Assembly (NCBI RefSeq): GCF_001514235.1
Contig: NZ_KQ948926.1
Location: 615,861 to 679,860 of the forward strand
Reading direction: 5' to 3'
DNA from: Streptomyces caeruleatus
GTDB taxonomy: Bacteria > Actinomycetota > Actinomycetes > Streptomycetales > Streptomycetaceae
DNA length: 64,000 bases
Position numbers and translations under genes: made by a program. The notes under the pieces are model-generated. The model did no database searches. It was given only the letters and a program-made list of their open reading frames with translations, and was not told where the DNA came from. Below are positions 51,875 to 60,099 of this stretch, piece by piece (the stretch's first letter is position 1; each line of letters begins with the position of its first letter).

Positions 51875-53989
51875 ATGACGACCGAGCCTGTCTCCTTCCC
51901 CCGCCGGCACGCCCGCACCCAGAGGTTCACGCTCGGCGCGCCGCGCGCGTTCGCGGTGGCGCCCGACGGTTCCCGTGTCGTGTTCCTGCGCTCCAGCTCC
52001 GGTACGGATCCGGCGAGTTCGCTGTGGGTGCTGGACACGGCGGACGGCCGGGAGCGCGTGGCGGCCGACCCGCGCGCCCTGCTGGGCGGCGTCTCCGAGG
52101 ACCTCTCGGCCGAGGAGCGGGCGCGCCGCGAGCGCAGTCGGGAGGGCGGTGCCGGCATCGTCGGACAGGCCACCGACGCGGCTGTCGAGTTGGCGTCTTT
52201 CGCGTTGTCAGGGCGGCTTTTCACGGCCGAGCTGCGGGCCGGTACGGCACGTGAACTCCCGGTCCCCGGGCCGGTGATCGACCCGCGCCCCTCCCCCGAC
52301 GGACGGCACATCGCGTATGTCGCGCAGGGCGCACTCCGGGTGGTCGGCGCCGAGGGGGAGGGCGACCGTGCGCTCGCCGAGCCGGAGTCGGACGGGGTGA
52401 CGTACGGACTGGCCGAGTTCATCGCCGCCGAGGAGATGGGGCGCTCAAGGGGCTTCTGGTGGGGCCCGGAGTCGGACTCGTTGCTGGTGGCGCGCGCGGA
52501 CGACACGCCGGTGCGCCGGTGGTGGATCGCCGATCCGGCGCGTCCGGAGCGGGAGCCGCAGCAGGTGGCGTACCCGGCGGCCGGGACGGCGAACGCCGAG
52601 GTACGGCTGTTCGTGATCGGGCTCGACGGGGTGCGTACGGAGGTCGCGTGGGACCGGGCTCGGTACCCGTATCTGGCACGAGTGCACTGGTCAGCGGCGG
52701 GTGCGCCGCTGCTGCTCGTACAGGCGCGCGACCAGCGCAGCCAGCTGTTCCTGGCCGTGGACCCGGCGACCGGGGCGACGCGGATGGTGCACGCGGACGA
52801 AGATCCACAATGGCTGGATCTTTTCCCTGGGGTGCCCTGTTGGAGCCCTTCCGGGCACCTTGTGCGCATCGCCGACGAGGGCGGGGCGCGGGTGCTCACG
52901 GTGGGCGAACGCCCGCTGACCGGGTCGCAGTTGCATGTCCGGGCGGTCCTGGACGTCTCCGACGACGACGTGCTGATCTCGGCTTCGGCGGGCCAGGGCG
53001 CCGCGGACCCGGAGATCGGTGAAGTGCATGTGTACCGGGTGAACGAGCTCGGCATGGAGCGCGTGTCACAGGGGCCCGGCGTGCACTCGGCGGTGCGCGC
53101 CGGGGGCGTGACGGTGTTGGTGTCCCATACGCCGGACCGGCCCGGGGCCCAGGTTCGGGTGGTGCGCGACGGGAAGCAGGCGGCGACAGTCCGGTCGTAT
53201 GCCGAAGATCCCGGTTTGACCCCGCGCGTGACCCTCACCGAGGGGGGCGCACGGCGCATCCCGTGCGCCCTGCTTATGCCTCGGGACTACGCCGGAGACA
53301 CACCGCTCCCGGTTTTGCTGGATCCCTACGGGGGACCGCACGCCTCCCGGGTCGTCGCCGCGCACAACGCCTACCTGACCTCGCAGTGGTTCGCCGACCA
53401 GGGGTTCGCGGTGGTCGTGGCGGACGGGCGCGGGACGCCCGGGCGCTCGCCCGCCTGGGAGAAGGCGGTCCACGGGGACTTCACGGCCTCCCTGGACGAC
53501 CAGGTCGACGCGCTCCAGGACCTCGCGAAGTCCCACCCGCTCGATCTCTCCCGGGTGGCGATCCGGGGCTGGTCGTACGGCGGCTGGCTGGCGGGGCTTG
53601 CGGTGCTGCGCCGCCCGGACGTCTTCCACGCGGGCATCGCGGGCGCGCCGGTCACCGACTGGGGGCTCTACGACACGCACTACACGGAGCGGTACCTGGG
53701 CGACCCGGCCGCGCGGCCGGAGTCGTACGCGAGGAGTTCGCTGATCACCGAGGACGGGCTCTCCTCACCCGCCGAGCCGCACCGGCCGCTGATGATCGTG
53801 CACGGGCTGGCGGACGACAACGTCGTGGTCGCCCATGCCCTGCGGCTGTCCTCCGCCCTGCTGGCCGCGGGCCGGCCGCACGAGGTGCTGCCGCTGTCCG
53901 GGGTCACCCACATGACCCCGCAGGAGCAGGTCGCGGAGAATCTGCTGCTGCTTCAGGTGGACTTCCTGAAGCGGTCGTTGGCCCTGTGA
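51875..53989 (+). CDS. S9-family dipeptidyl/prolyl oligopeptidase
   Basis: 704 residues. N-terminal beta-propeller (DPPIV_N-like, to about residue 480) and C-terminal alpha/beta hydrolase with Ser567 in GWSYGG, Asp in 'HGLADDNVV' and His in 'SGVTHMTPQE'. 'FIAAEEMGRSRGFWWGPE' contains the double-Glu motif that binds the substrate N-terminus in DPP-IV enzymes, so dipeptide release is likely. No signal peptide: cytosolic. ATG 51875. It is convergent with the peptide importer operon, a suggestive pairing for peptide use. Confidence 0.93.
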   Translation: MTTEPVSFPRRHARTQRFTLGAPRAFAVAPDGSRVVFLRSSSGTDPASSLWVLDTADGRERVAADPRALLGGVSEDLSAEERARRERSREGGAGIVGQATDAAVELASFALSGRLFTAELRAGTARELPVPGPVIDPRPSPDGRHIAYVAQGALRVVGAEGEGDRALAEPESDGVTYGLAEFIAAEEMGRSRGFWWGPESDSLLVARADDTPVRRWWIADPARPEREPQQVAYPAAGTANAEVRLFVIGLDGVRTEVAWDRARYPYLARVHWSAAGAPLLLVQARDQRSQLFLAVDPATGATRMVHADEDPQWLDLFPGVPCWSPSGHLVRIADEGGARVLTVGERPLTGSQLHVRAVLDVSDDDVLISASAGQGAADPEIGEVHVYRVNELGMERVSQGPGVHSAVRAGGVTVLVSHTPDRPGAQVRVVRDGKQAATVRSYAEDPGLTPRVTLTEGGARRIPCALLMPRDYAGDTPLPVLLDPYGGPHASRVVAAHNAYLTSQWFADQGFAVVVADGRGTPGRSPAWEKAVHGDFTASLDDQVDALQDLAKSHPLDLSRVAIRGWSYGGWLAGLAVLRRPDVFHAGIAGAPVTDWGLYDTHYTERYLGDPAARPESYARSSLITEDGLSSPAEPHRPLMIVHGLADDNVVVAHALRLSSALLAAGRPHEVLPLSGVTHMTPQEQVAENLLLLQVDFLKRSLAL

Positions 53990-54107
53990 CGGCATAGCCA
54001 CGCAAAGGCACACGAACCGCGTTAACACGCAGGCAACTTCACGGAAGCGGTACCGATATACGGACGGTGGAGGCTGAACAGCGTACGGCCGTGCGGGTGC
54101 CGTAAGC

Positions 54108-54137
54108 GGGCCGGGGTGCGCCATGTCACCCCGGCCC
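54108..54137. terminator. Convergent hairpin terminator
   Basis: GGGCCGGGGTG (54108-54118) and CACCCCGGCCC (54127-54137). Overlaps the last codons of the ATPase gene on the minus strand. Confidence 0.65.
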
Positions 54138-55166
54138 GTTGCTGTGCCCCGCCACCGCCGCCACCGCCGCGAAATGGCACGCCGAGTCGTGTGCCTCGGG
54201 GCCGCTCGGCGTCCGCAGTCGCGATGGCACGGCGAGCGGAGGTACCTCCCGGGCGCAGCGGTCCTCGGCCTTCCAGCAGCGGGTGCGGAAGCGGCAGCCG
54301 GAGGGGGCGTTCGTCGGGGACGGCACGTCGCCGGTGAGGATGACGCGTTCGCGGCGGTCGCGGGCCTCCGGGTCGGGGACGGGGACCGCGGAGAGCAGGG
54401 CCTGGGTGTAGGGGTGCGTGGGGTGGTCGTAGATCTCGGCGTCCCTGCCGATCTCCACGATCCGGCCGAGGTACATCACGCCGACGCGGTCGGAGATGTG
54501 CCGGACGACGGACAGGTCGTGGGCGATGAAGACGTAGGAGAGGTCGAACTCGTTCTGGAGGCGGTCCATCAGGTTGACGACCTGGGCCTGGACGGAGACG
54601 TCCAGGGCGGAGACCGGTTCGTCGGCGACGATGACCTCGGGGCGCAGCGCCAGCCCGCGTGCGATGCCGATGCGCTGGCGCTGGCCGCCGGAGAACTGGT
54701 GCGGGTAGCGGTTGATGTGCTCGGGGTTGAGGCCGACCACGTCCAGCAGTTCGCGCACCCTGCGGCGCCGGTCGCCCTTCGGGGCGACCTCGGGGTGGAT
54801 GTCGTACGGCTCGCCGATGATGTCGCCGACCGTCATGCGGGGGTTGAGGGAGGTGTACGGGTCCTGGAAGACCATCTGGATGTTGCGGCGTACGGCCTTC
54901 AGGGCGCGGCCGGAGAGCCTGGTGATGTCCTCGCCCTTGTACCTGATCGAACCGGCCGTCGGGCGTTCCAGGTTGACCAGCATCTTGGCGACCGTGGACT
55001 TGCCGCAGCCGGACTCGCCCACGATGCCGAGGGTTTCGCCGCGGTGCAGGGTGAAGTCGACGCCGTCGACGGCCCTGACGGCACCGATCTGCTTCCTGAA
55101 GAGGATGCCGCGGGTGAGCGGGTAGTGCTTGACCAACCCGCTCACCTCGAGAATCGCCTCAGCCAT
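54126..55166 (-). CDS. Oligopeptide ABC transporter ATPase, DppF/OppF-like
   Basis: 346 residues. Walker A '[12 protein letters not shown]', Q-loop, signature '[17 protein letters not shown]', Walker B '[12 protein letters not shown]' and a C-terminal oligopeptide-transporter extension with Cys residues ('[16 protein letters not shown]') typical of the [4Fe-4S]-binding tail of Opp/Dpp ATPases. ATG complement 55164-55166; the upstream ATPase gene ends 8 bases inside it, so they are coupled. Last gene of the five-gene importer. Confidence 0.95.
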   Translation of the reverse strand: MAEAILEVSGLVKHYPLTRGILFRKQIGAVRAVDGVDFTLHRGETLGIVGESGCGKSTVAKMLVNLERPTAGSIRYKGEDITRLSGRALKAVRRNIQMVFQDPYTSLNPRMTVGDIIGEPYDIHPEVAPKGDRRRRVRELLDVVGLNPEHINRYPHQFSGGQRQRIGIARGLALRPEVIVADEPVSALDVSVQAQVVNLMDRLQNEFDLSYVFIAHDLSVVRHISDRVGVMYLGRIVEIGRDAEIYDHPTHPYTQALLSAVPVPDPEARDRRERVILTGDVPSPTNAPSGCRFRTRCWKAEDRCAREVPPLAVPSRLRTPSGPEAHDSACHFAAVAAVAGHSNGPG

Positions 55167-56142
55167 GCAGGCACTCCCTCCAGAAGTGGCAGGCGCTGTG
55201 CCGGGTGGTGTCCGTGCCGGTGACCTCGTACAGCGGGGGTACGTCGGTGCGGCACAGGTCCTGGGCCAGGGGGCAGCGGGGGTGGAAGGCGCAGCCCCGC
55301 GGGATGTTCATGAGGTTGGGGGGCAGGCCCTTGATGGCGTAGAGCTCCCGGCCCTTGTGGTCCAGGCGCGGGATCGACTCCAGCAGGCCCTTGGTGTACG
55401 GGTGCGCGGGCGCCTTGTAGATGTCGTGGACCGGCGCGGACTCGACGATGCGGCCCGCGTACATGACGGCGATCCGGTCGGCCACGTCGGCGACGACGCC
55501 GAGGTCGTGGGTGATGAGGACGAGCCCCATGCGGTACTCGCGCCGCAGCTCGGCGAGCAGGTCCATGACCTGGGCCTGGACGGTGACGTCGAGGGCGGTG
55601 GTGGGTTCGTCGGCGATGATGAGGGCCGGTTCGAGGGCGAGGGCCATCGCGATCATGATGCGCTGGCGCATACCGCCGGAGAACTGGTGCGGGTACTGCT
55701 TGACGCGCTCCTTCGCGGCCGGGATCCGCACCCGGTCCATCAGCTCCACGGCCTTCGCCCGCGCGTCCTTGCGCGACATCCCCCGGTGCACGACGAACAT
55801 CTCGCCGAGCTGGTCGCCGACGGTCAGCACGGGGTTGAGGGAGGACAGGGCGTCCTGGAAGATCATCGCCATCTCGGCGCCGCGGAGCCTGCGGCGCTCG
55901 TCCTCCCTGAGCTTCAGCAGGTCCCGGCCCTGGAAGAGGATCTCGCCGCCGGTGATCCGGCCGGGTGGCATGTCGAGGATGCCCATCACGGCCTGTGCGG
56001 TGACGGATTTTCCCGAGCCGGACTCTCCGAGGACGGCGAGGGTTTCTCCCGCGTCGACGCCGTAGCTGACGCCGTTCACCGCCTTGACGACCCCGTCCCG
56101 GGTCCGGAACTCCACTTGCAGATCACGCACTTCGAGCAGCAT
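55159..56142 (-). CDS. Oligopeptide ABC transporter ATPase, DppD/OppD-like
   Basis: 327 residues from ATG complement 56140-56142 (GAGGTGA upstream). '[13 protein letters not shown]', '[18 protein letters not shown]', '[14 protein letters not shown]' and the C-terminal '[16 protein letters not shown]' are all present. Forms a heterodimer with the DppF-like protein to drive peptide uptake. A 244-base non-coding insertion with a family B repeat separates it from the permease gene, unusual because the rest of the operon overlaps or nearly abuts. Confidence 0.95.
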   Translation of the reverse strand: MLLEVRDLQVEFRTRDGVVKAVNGVSYGVDAGETLAVLGESGSGKSVTAQAVMGILDMPPGRITGGEILFQGRDLLKLREDERRRLRGAEMAMIFQDALSSLNPVLTVGDQLGEMFVVHRGMSRKDARAKAVELMDRVRIPAAKERVKQYPHQFSGGMRQRIMIAMALALEPALIIADEPTTALDVTVQAQVMDLLAELRREYRMGLVLITHDLGVVADVADRIAVMYAGRIVESAPVHDIYKAPAHPYTKGLLESIPRLDHKGRELYAIKGLPPNLMNIPRGCAFHPRCPLAQDLCRTDVPPLYEVTGTDTTRHSACHFWRECLHG

Positions 56143-56226
56143 GCCGGGGCTCACCTCACTTTCCGGTTCAGGGCGTTGGCGCTGCGCTGGTTGTGCCGCG
56201 ATGGGTCGTCGGTTGTGTGCAGGTCC

Positions 56227-56290
56227 GTCGTGGCTGGTCGCGCCCACGCGGCGGAGCCGCAAATCGATACAGCCCCGCGCCCCTGTGGGG
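56227..56290. repeat. Dispersed intergenic repeat, family B copy 3 (inside operon)
   Basis: GTCGTGGCTGGTCGCGCCCA, CGGCGGAGCCGC, CAGCCCCGCGCCCCTGTGGG: near-identical to 21799-21863. This copy interrupts an operon instead of lying at a convergent junction. Flanked by two versions of the dppC 3' end. Confidence 0.8.
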
Positions 56291-56386
56291 ACTGCCGAAC
56301 CGGCGCGGACTCCGTTCGGCCTGCTTCGCCTGACGAAGGTCGGCCCCCGCCTCGCCGACCCCGGAAGCTTCCGCCCCACGTCAACC

Positions 56387-57415
56387 TCACCTCAGCTTCG
56401 GGTCCAGGGCGTCGCGGACCGCGTCGCCCAGCATGATGAAGGCGAGGACCGTGACGGCCAGGGCGCCTGAGGGCCAGAGGAGGGCGTGGGGGGCGTTGCG
56501 GATGTAGGGGGAGGCCGCCGAGATGTCGATGCCCCAGGAGACGCTGGGGGGTTTGAGGCCCACGCCCAGGTAGGACAGCGTTGCCTCCAGGGCGATGTAG
56601 GTGCCCAGGGCGATGGTGGCGACGACGATCACGGGGGCCACGGCGTTGGGCGCGATGTGGCGGAGCAGGATGCGGGAGTTGGAGGCGCCGAGGGCGCGGG
56701 CGGCCTGGACGTAGTCGTTCTGCTGGGCGGTGATGACCGCGCCGCGGGCGATACGGGAGATCTGGGGCCAGCCGAGCAGCACGATGAAGCCGATGACCGG
56801 CCAGATGCTGTTGCTGGTCACCACGGAGAGCAGGACCAGGCCTCCGAGGATCACCGGGATCGCGAAGAAGACGTCGGTGACGCGGGAGAGAAGCGAGTCC
56901 CACAGGCCGCCGAAGAAGCCGGCGAGCGCGCCCAGCACCGAGCCGAGGACGGCGACGCCGAGCGTGGCGCAGACGCCGACGGCGACGGAGGTACGGGCGC
57001 CGTAGACCGTGCGGGTGTAGACGTCGCAGCCCTGGCCGTCGTAGCCGAAGGGGTGGCCGGGCGCGGAACCCTGCTGGGCCTTGGCGAGGTCGCACTTGAG
57101 GGGGCTGCCGGAGGCGATCGTCGAGGGCCACAGGGAGATGACGACGAGGAAGACGATGATCAGGGTCGAGAGGATGAAGACCGGGTTGCGGCGCAGGTCC
57201 CGCCAGGCGTCGGACCACAGGCTGCGGGGGCGTTCGGGGGAGGCGGAGGGTGCCCCGGGGTCTTCGGGGGCTGAGGGCTTCAGCGTGGCCGTCCGGGGGG
57301 ACAGCGGGCTTTCGAGGGTCTCCGCCTCGCTCGTGGCCCACGGCATCGCACCGCCCGTGCCACCGCTGCCGGCGACGGCTCCCGCGCCCTCGGGCTGGAA
57401 CGGCTGTTCAGGCAT
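56387..57415 (-). CDS. Oligopeptide ABC transporter permease, DppC-like
   Basis: 342 residues. Pro/Ser-rich N-terminus of about 65 residues, first helix 'VFILSTLIIVFLVVISLW', a loop with a Cys pair, then the BPD_transp_1 domain with EAA loop 'NDYVQAARALGASNSRILLRHIAPN'. ATG complement 57413-57415 lies 8 bases inside the end of dppB. Its stop (56387-56389) precedes the repeat insertion. A diverged copy of its last 10-11 codons occurs on the far side of that insertion. Confidence 0.94.
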   Translation of the reverse strand: MPEQPFQPEGAGAVAGSGGTGGAMPWATSEAETLESPLSPRTATLKPSAPEDPGAPSASPERPRSLWSDAWRDLRRNPVFILSTLIIVFLVVISLWPSTIASGSPLKCDLAKAQQGSAPGHPFGYDGQGCDVYTRTVYGARTSVAVGVCATLGVAVLGSVLGALAGFFGGLWDSLLSRVTDVFFAIPVILGGLVLLSVVTSNSIWPVIGFIVLLGWPQISRIARGAVITAQQNDYVQAARALGASNSRILLRHIAPNAVAPVIVVATIALGTYIALEATLSYLGVGLKPPSVSWGIDISAASPYIRNAPHALLWPSGALAVTVLAFIMLGDAVRDALDPKLR

Positions 57416-58331
57416 AGCGGATCCTCGGGTCGAGTACGGCGTACAGGAGGTCGACGACCAGGTTGCAGAGGAGGAAGACGAGGACGAGGACCGTCACGAA
57501 GCCGACGACCGTCTGGGTGTTCTGGCGCAGGATGCCCTGGTAGAGCTGGAAGCCGACGCCGTGGATGTTGAAGATCCGCTCGGTGACGATCGCGCCGCCC
57601 ATGAGGAAGCCGATGTCGGCGCCGAGGAAGGTGACGACGGGGATCAGGGAGTTGCGCAGGAGGTGCCGGGTGACCACCCGGTGCCGGGGCAGGCCCTTGG
57701 CGACGGCCGTGCGGACGTAGTCGGAGCGCCGGTTCTCCGCGATGGAGGTGCGGGTCAGACGGGTGACGTAGGCGAGGGAGACCGTGGCCAGGACGAGGCC
57801 CGGCAGGAGCAGTTCGCCGAAGGGGGCGGCCGGGGAGACCGACGGGCGGATCCAGCCCCACTCCACGCCGAGCAGCAGCTGGAGCAGCAGGCCGGTGACG
57901 AAGGTGGGGACGGAGATGACGACGAGGGTGAGCAGCAGGACGCCGGTGTCGACGGGGCGGCCGCGGCGCAGGCCGGTGAGGACGCCCAGCGTGACGCCGA
58001 CGACGATCTCGAAGAGGATCGCCACGATCGTGAGCCGGAGGGTCACGGGGAACGCCGTCGACATCAGCTCGGTGACCTCCTGGCCGTTGAACGCCGTGCC
58101 GAAGTCCCCGGTGAAGACGTTCCCCATGTAGGTCAGGTACTGCTGCCACACGGGCATGTCGAGGCCGAACTCCTGGCGCAGCCGGGTCGCCGTCGCCGGG
58201 TCGCACTGCCGGTCGCCGCACAGGCCCGCGATGGGGTCGCCCATCACATGGACCATGAGGAAGATCAGCAGGGTGGCTCCGATGAACACCGGGACCATCT
58301 GGAGCAGGCGGCGTACGACGTACTGGCCCAT
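57408..58331 (-). CDS. Oligopeptide ABC transporter permease, DppB-like
   Basis: 307 residues, six membrane helices. It begins 'MGQYVVRRLLQMVPVFIGATLLIF', typical of DppB/OppB, and has the EAA loop 'SDYVRTAVAKGLPRHRVVTRHLLRN'. ATG complement 58329-58331, 7 bases after the lipoprotein stop. Channel subunit for oligopeptide uptake. Confidence 0.94.
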   Translation of the reverse strand: MGQYVVRRLLQMVPVFIGATLLIFLMVHVMGDPIAGLCGDRQCDPATATRLRQEFGLDMPVWQQYLTYMGNVFTGDFGTAFNGQEVTELMSTAFPVTLRLTIVAILFEIVVGVTLGVLTGLRRGRPVDTGVLLLTLVVISVPTFVTGLLLQLLLGVEWGWIRPSVSPAAPFGELLLPGLVLATVSLAYVTRLTRTSIAENRRSDYVRTAVAKGLPRHRVVTRHLLRNSLIPVVTFLGADIGFLMGGAIVTERIFNIHGVGFQLYQGILRQNTQTVVGFVTVLVLVFLLCNLVVDLLYAVLDPRIRYA

Positions 58332-58338
58332 GGCGGGC

Positions 58339-59964
58339 TCAGCCGACCTTGATCTCGTGGTAGACGGGGACGCTGAAGGGGTTGAGGGCCACGTTGGACA
58401 GCCGCTGCGACCAGCCGGCGCTGCCGTTCTGGTACCAGAGCGGGATGGAGGCCATGTTGTCCCGGACGACCTCCTCGGCCTTCTGGAACATCCGCACGGC
58501 CTTCGCGGGGTCCGTCTCGGCGTTCGCCTCGTCGACGAGCCGGTCGAACTCCTTGCTCGAGAACTTGCCGTCGTTGGAGGAGGCGTTGGTGTAGTAGAGC
58601 GGCTGGAGGAAGTTCTGGGTGAGCGGGTAGTCCATCTGCCAGCCCGCCCGGAACGGGCCGGACAGCTTCTGGGTCGTGGACTTGCTGCGGAAGTCGGCGA
58701 AGGTGCCGATCGGGTTGCCGACGCAGGCCCGGTCGTTGTCCAGGGCGTTGTTGATGGAGTTGCAGACGGCGTCGACCCACAGCTTGTGGGAGCCGGTGTC
58801 CGCGTTGTAGGTGATCTTCACCTGCCCGCCGGGCAGCCCGCCGCCCTCCTTGATCAGCTTCTTCGCGGCGGCGGCGTCGTACCGGCACCACTCGCCGCAC
58901 AGCCCCGCCTTGTAGCCGCCGTCCTTGCCGAGGACGGGTGAGGTCCAGTCGGTGGCGGGGGTACGGGTCTTGTCGAAGATGGTGTCGGTGATCTGCTCGC
59001 GGTCGATCGCCCGGGACAGCCCCTTGCGGACCTTGACCGAGCCGGCGGTGTTCCATTCCCTGTCGTAGTGGGGGAAGGCCAGGGTCTGGATGATGCCGGC
59101 GGGGGTGCTGAGGTAGCGGTCGCCGAGGTCGCCGCGGACGTTCTTGAGCTGTTGGGCGGGGACGTCGTCGACGAGGTCGAGGTTGCCGGCCATCAGGTCG
59201 GTGTAGGCCGTGTTGTTGTCCGTGTAGACCTTGAGGGTGACGCCGCCGTTCTGTGCCGCGTCCGGGCCCGGGTAGGTGTCCCACTTCGTCAGGCGCATCT
59301 CGGAGCCCTTGGTGTACGACTCCACCGTGTAGGGGCCGTTGCCGACGGGCTTGGCCAGCCAGCCTGCGTGGTCGTCGTAGAACGCCCTCGGCAACGGGAC
59401 GAAGGCGTTGTAGCCGAGGGTGTCGGGGAAGCCGGAGAACTTCTGGCTGAGCCGGACGGTGAACGTCCGGTCGTCGACGACCTTCAGTCCGGACAGGGTG
59501 TCGGCGCGCTGTTCGCCCTGCTCCGGGTGGACCTGGTCGTAGCCCTCGATGTAGCTGAAGAAGTAGGCGTTCTTCTGGTTGTTCTTCAGGCTCGCGCCGT
59601 AGTTCCAGGCGTCCACGAAGGACCTGGCGGTGACCTTCTCGCCGTTGCTGAAGGTCCAGCCGTCCTTGAGGGTGATCGTGTAGGTGCGCGAGTCGGGGGT
59701 CTCGATCTTCTCGGCGAGCATGTCCTCGGCGGCGCCGGTCTTCGGGTCGTACTGCTTCAGGCCCCGGAAGATCATGGAGAGGACCTTGCCGCCCTGTACC
59801 TCGTTGGTGTTGGCGGGCTCCAGCGGGTTCTGCGGGTCGGTCCACGAGGAGCTGAACACGGCGCCGCCGGCGCCCGCGCTGTCGCCCCCGCCTCCGCAGG
59901 CCGTGGCCGCGAGTGCGACCACCACCGCGCATACGGCCCGTCCGGCGTGCGTGGCTCCCCGCAT
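58339..59964 (-). CDS. Oligopeptide-binding lipoprotein, family 5
   Basis: 541 residues. Signal with lipobox-like 'AATAC' and Cys near residue 23 followed by GGGG. SBP_bac_5 body ('AEKIETPDSRTYTITLKDGW', 'VRKGLSRAIDREQITD', 'AGWQMDYPLTQNFLQPLYYT'). The 'GLCGEWCRYD' Cys pair may form a disulfide. ATG complement 59962-59964. It closely follows a 28-base palindrome (60014-60041). In Streptomyces, related importers (BldK) take up a signalling oligopeptide; whether this one does is open. Confidence 0.94.
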   Translation of the reverse strand: MRGATHAGRAVCAVVVALAATACGGGGDSAGAGGAVFSSSWTDPQNPLEPANTNEVQGGKVLSMIFRGLKQYDPKTGAAEDMLAEKIETPDSRTYTITLKDGWTFSNGEKVTARSFVDAWNYGASLKNNQKNAYFFSYIEGYDQVHPEQGEQRADTLSGLKVVDDRTFTVRLSQKFSGFPDTLGYNAFVPLPRAFYDDHAGWLAKPVGNGPYTVESYTKGSEMRLTKWDTYPGPDAAQNGGVTLKVYTDNNTAYTDLMAGNLDLVDDVPAQQLKNVRGDLGDRYLSTPAGIIQTLAFPHYDREWNTAGSVKVRKGLSRAIDREQITDTIFDKTRTPATDWTSPVLGKDGGYKAGLCGEWCRYDAAAAKKLIKEGGGLPGGQVKITYNADTGSHKLWVDAVCNSINNALDNDRACVGNPIGTFADFRSKSTTQKLSGPFRAGWQMDYPLTQNFLQPLYYTNASSNDGKFSSKEFDRLVDEANAETDPAKAVRMFQKAEEVVRDNMASIPLWYQNGSAGWSQRLSNVALNPFSVPVYHEIKVG

Positions 59965-60013
59965 GGAGGCCTCCTCTGTGTGCGCTGCGCTGGTCGGCGC
60001 CGAGACGCCGATC

Positions 60014-60041
60014 CCTTATCGGTCAATATCAACCCATAAGG
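60014..60041 (-). promoter_or_regulatory. 28-base imperfect palindrome upstream of the peptide importer
   Basis: Outer arms CCTTAT/ATAAGG, inner arms GGT/ACC, central ATAT; 22 of 28 positions are symmetric. It is AT-rich, 50 bases before the lipoprotein start, and likely overlaps the operon promoter. Candidate operator; regulator unknown. Confidence 0.5.
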
Positions 60042-60099
60042 TGCGCAACGCATGAGTACGCCCCCCTTTCGGGGTGGGGAGGAGGCCGACCGCCCCGGG

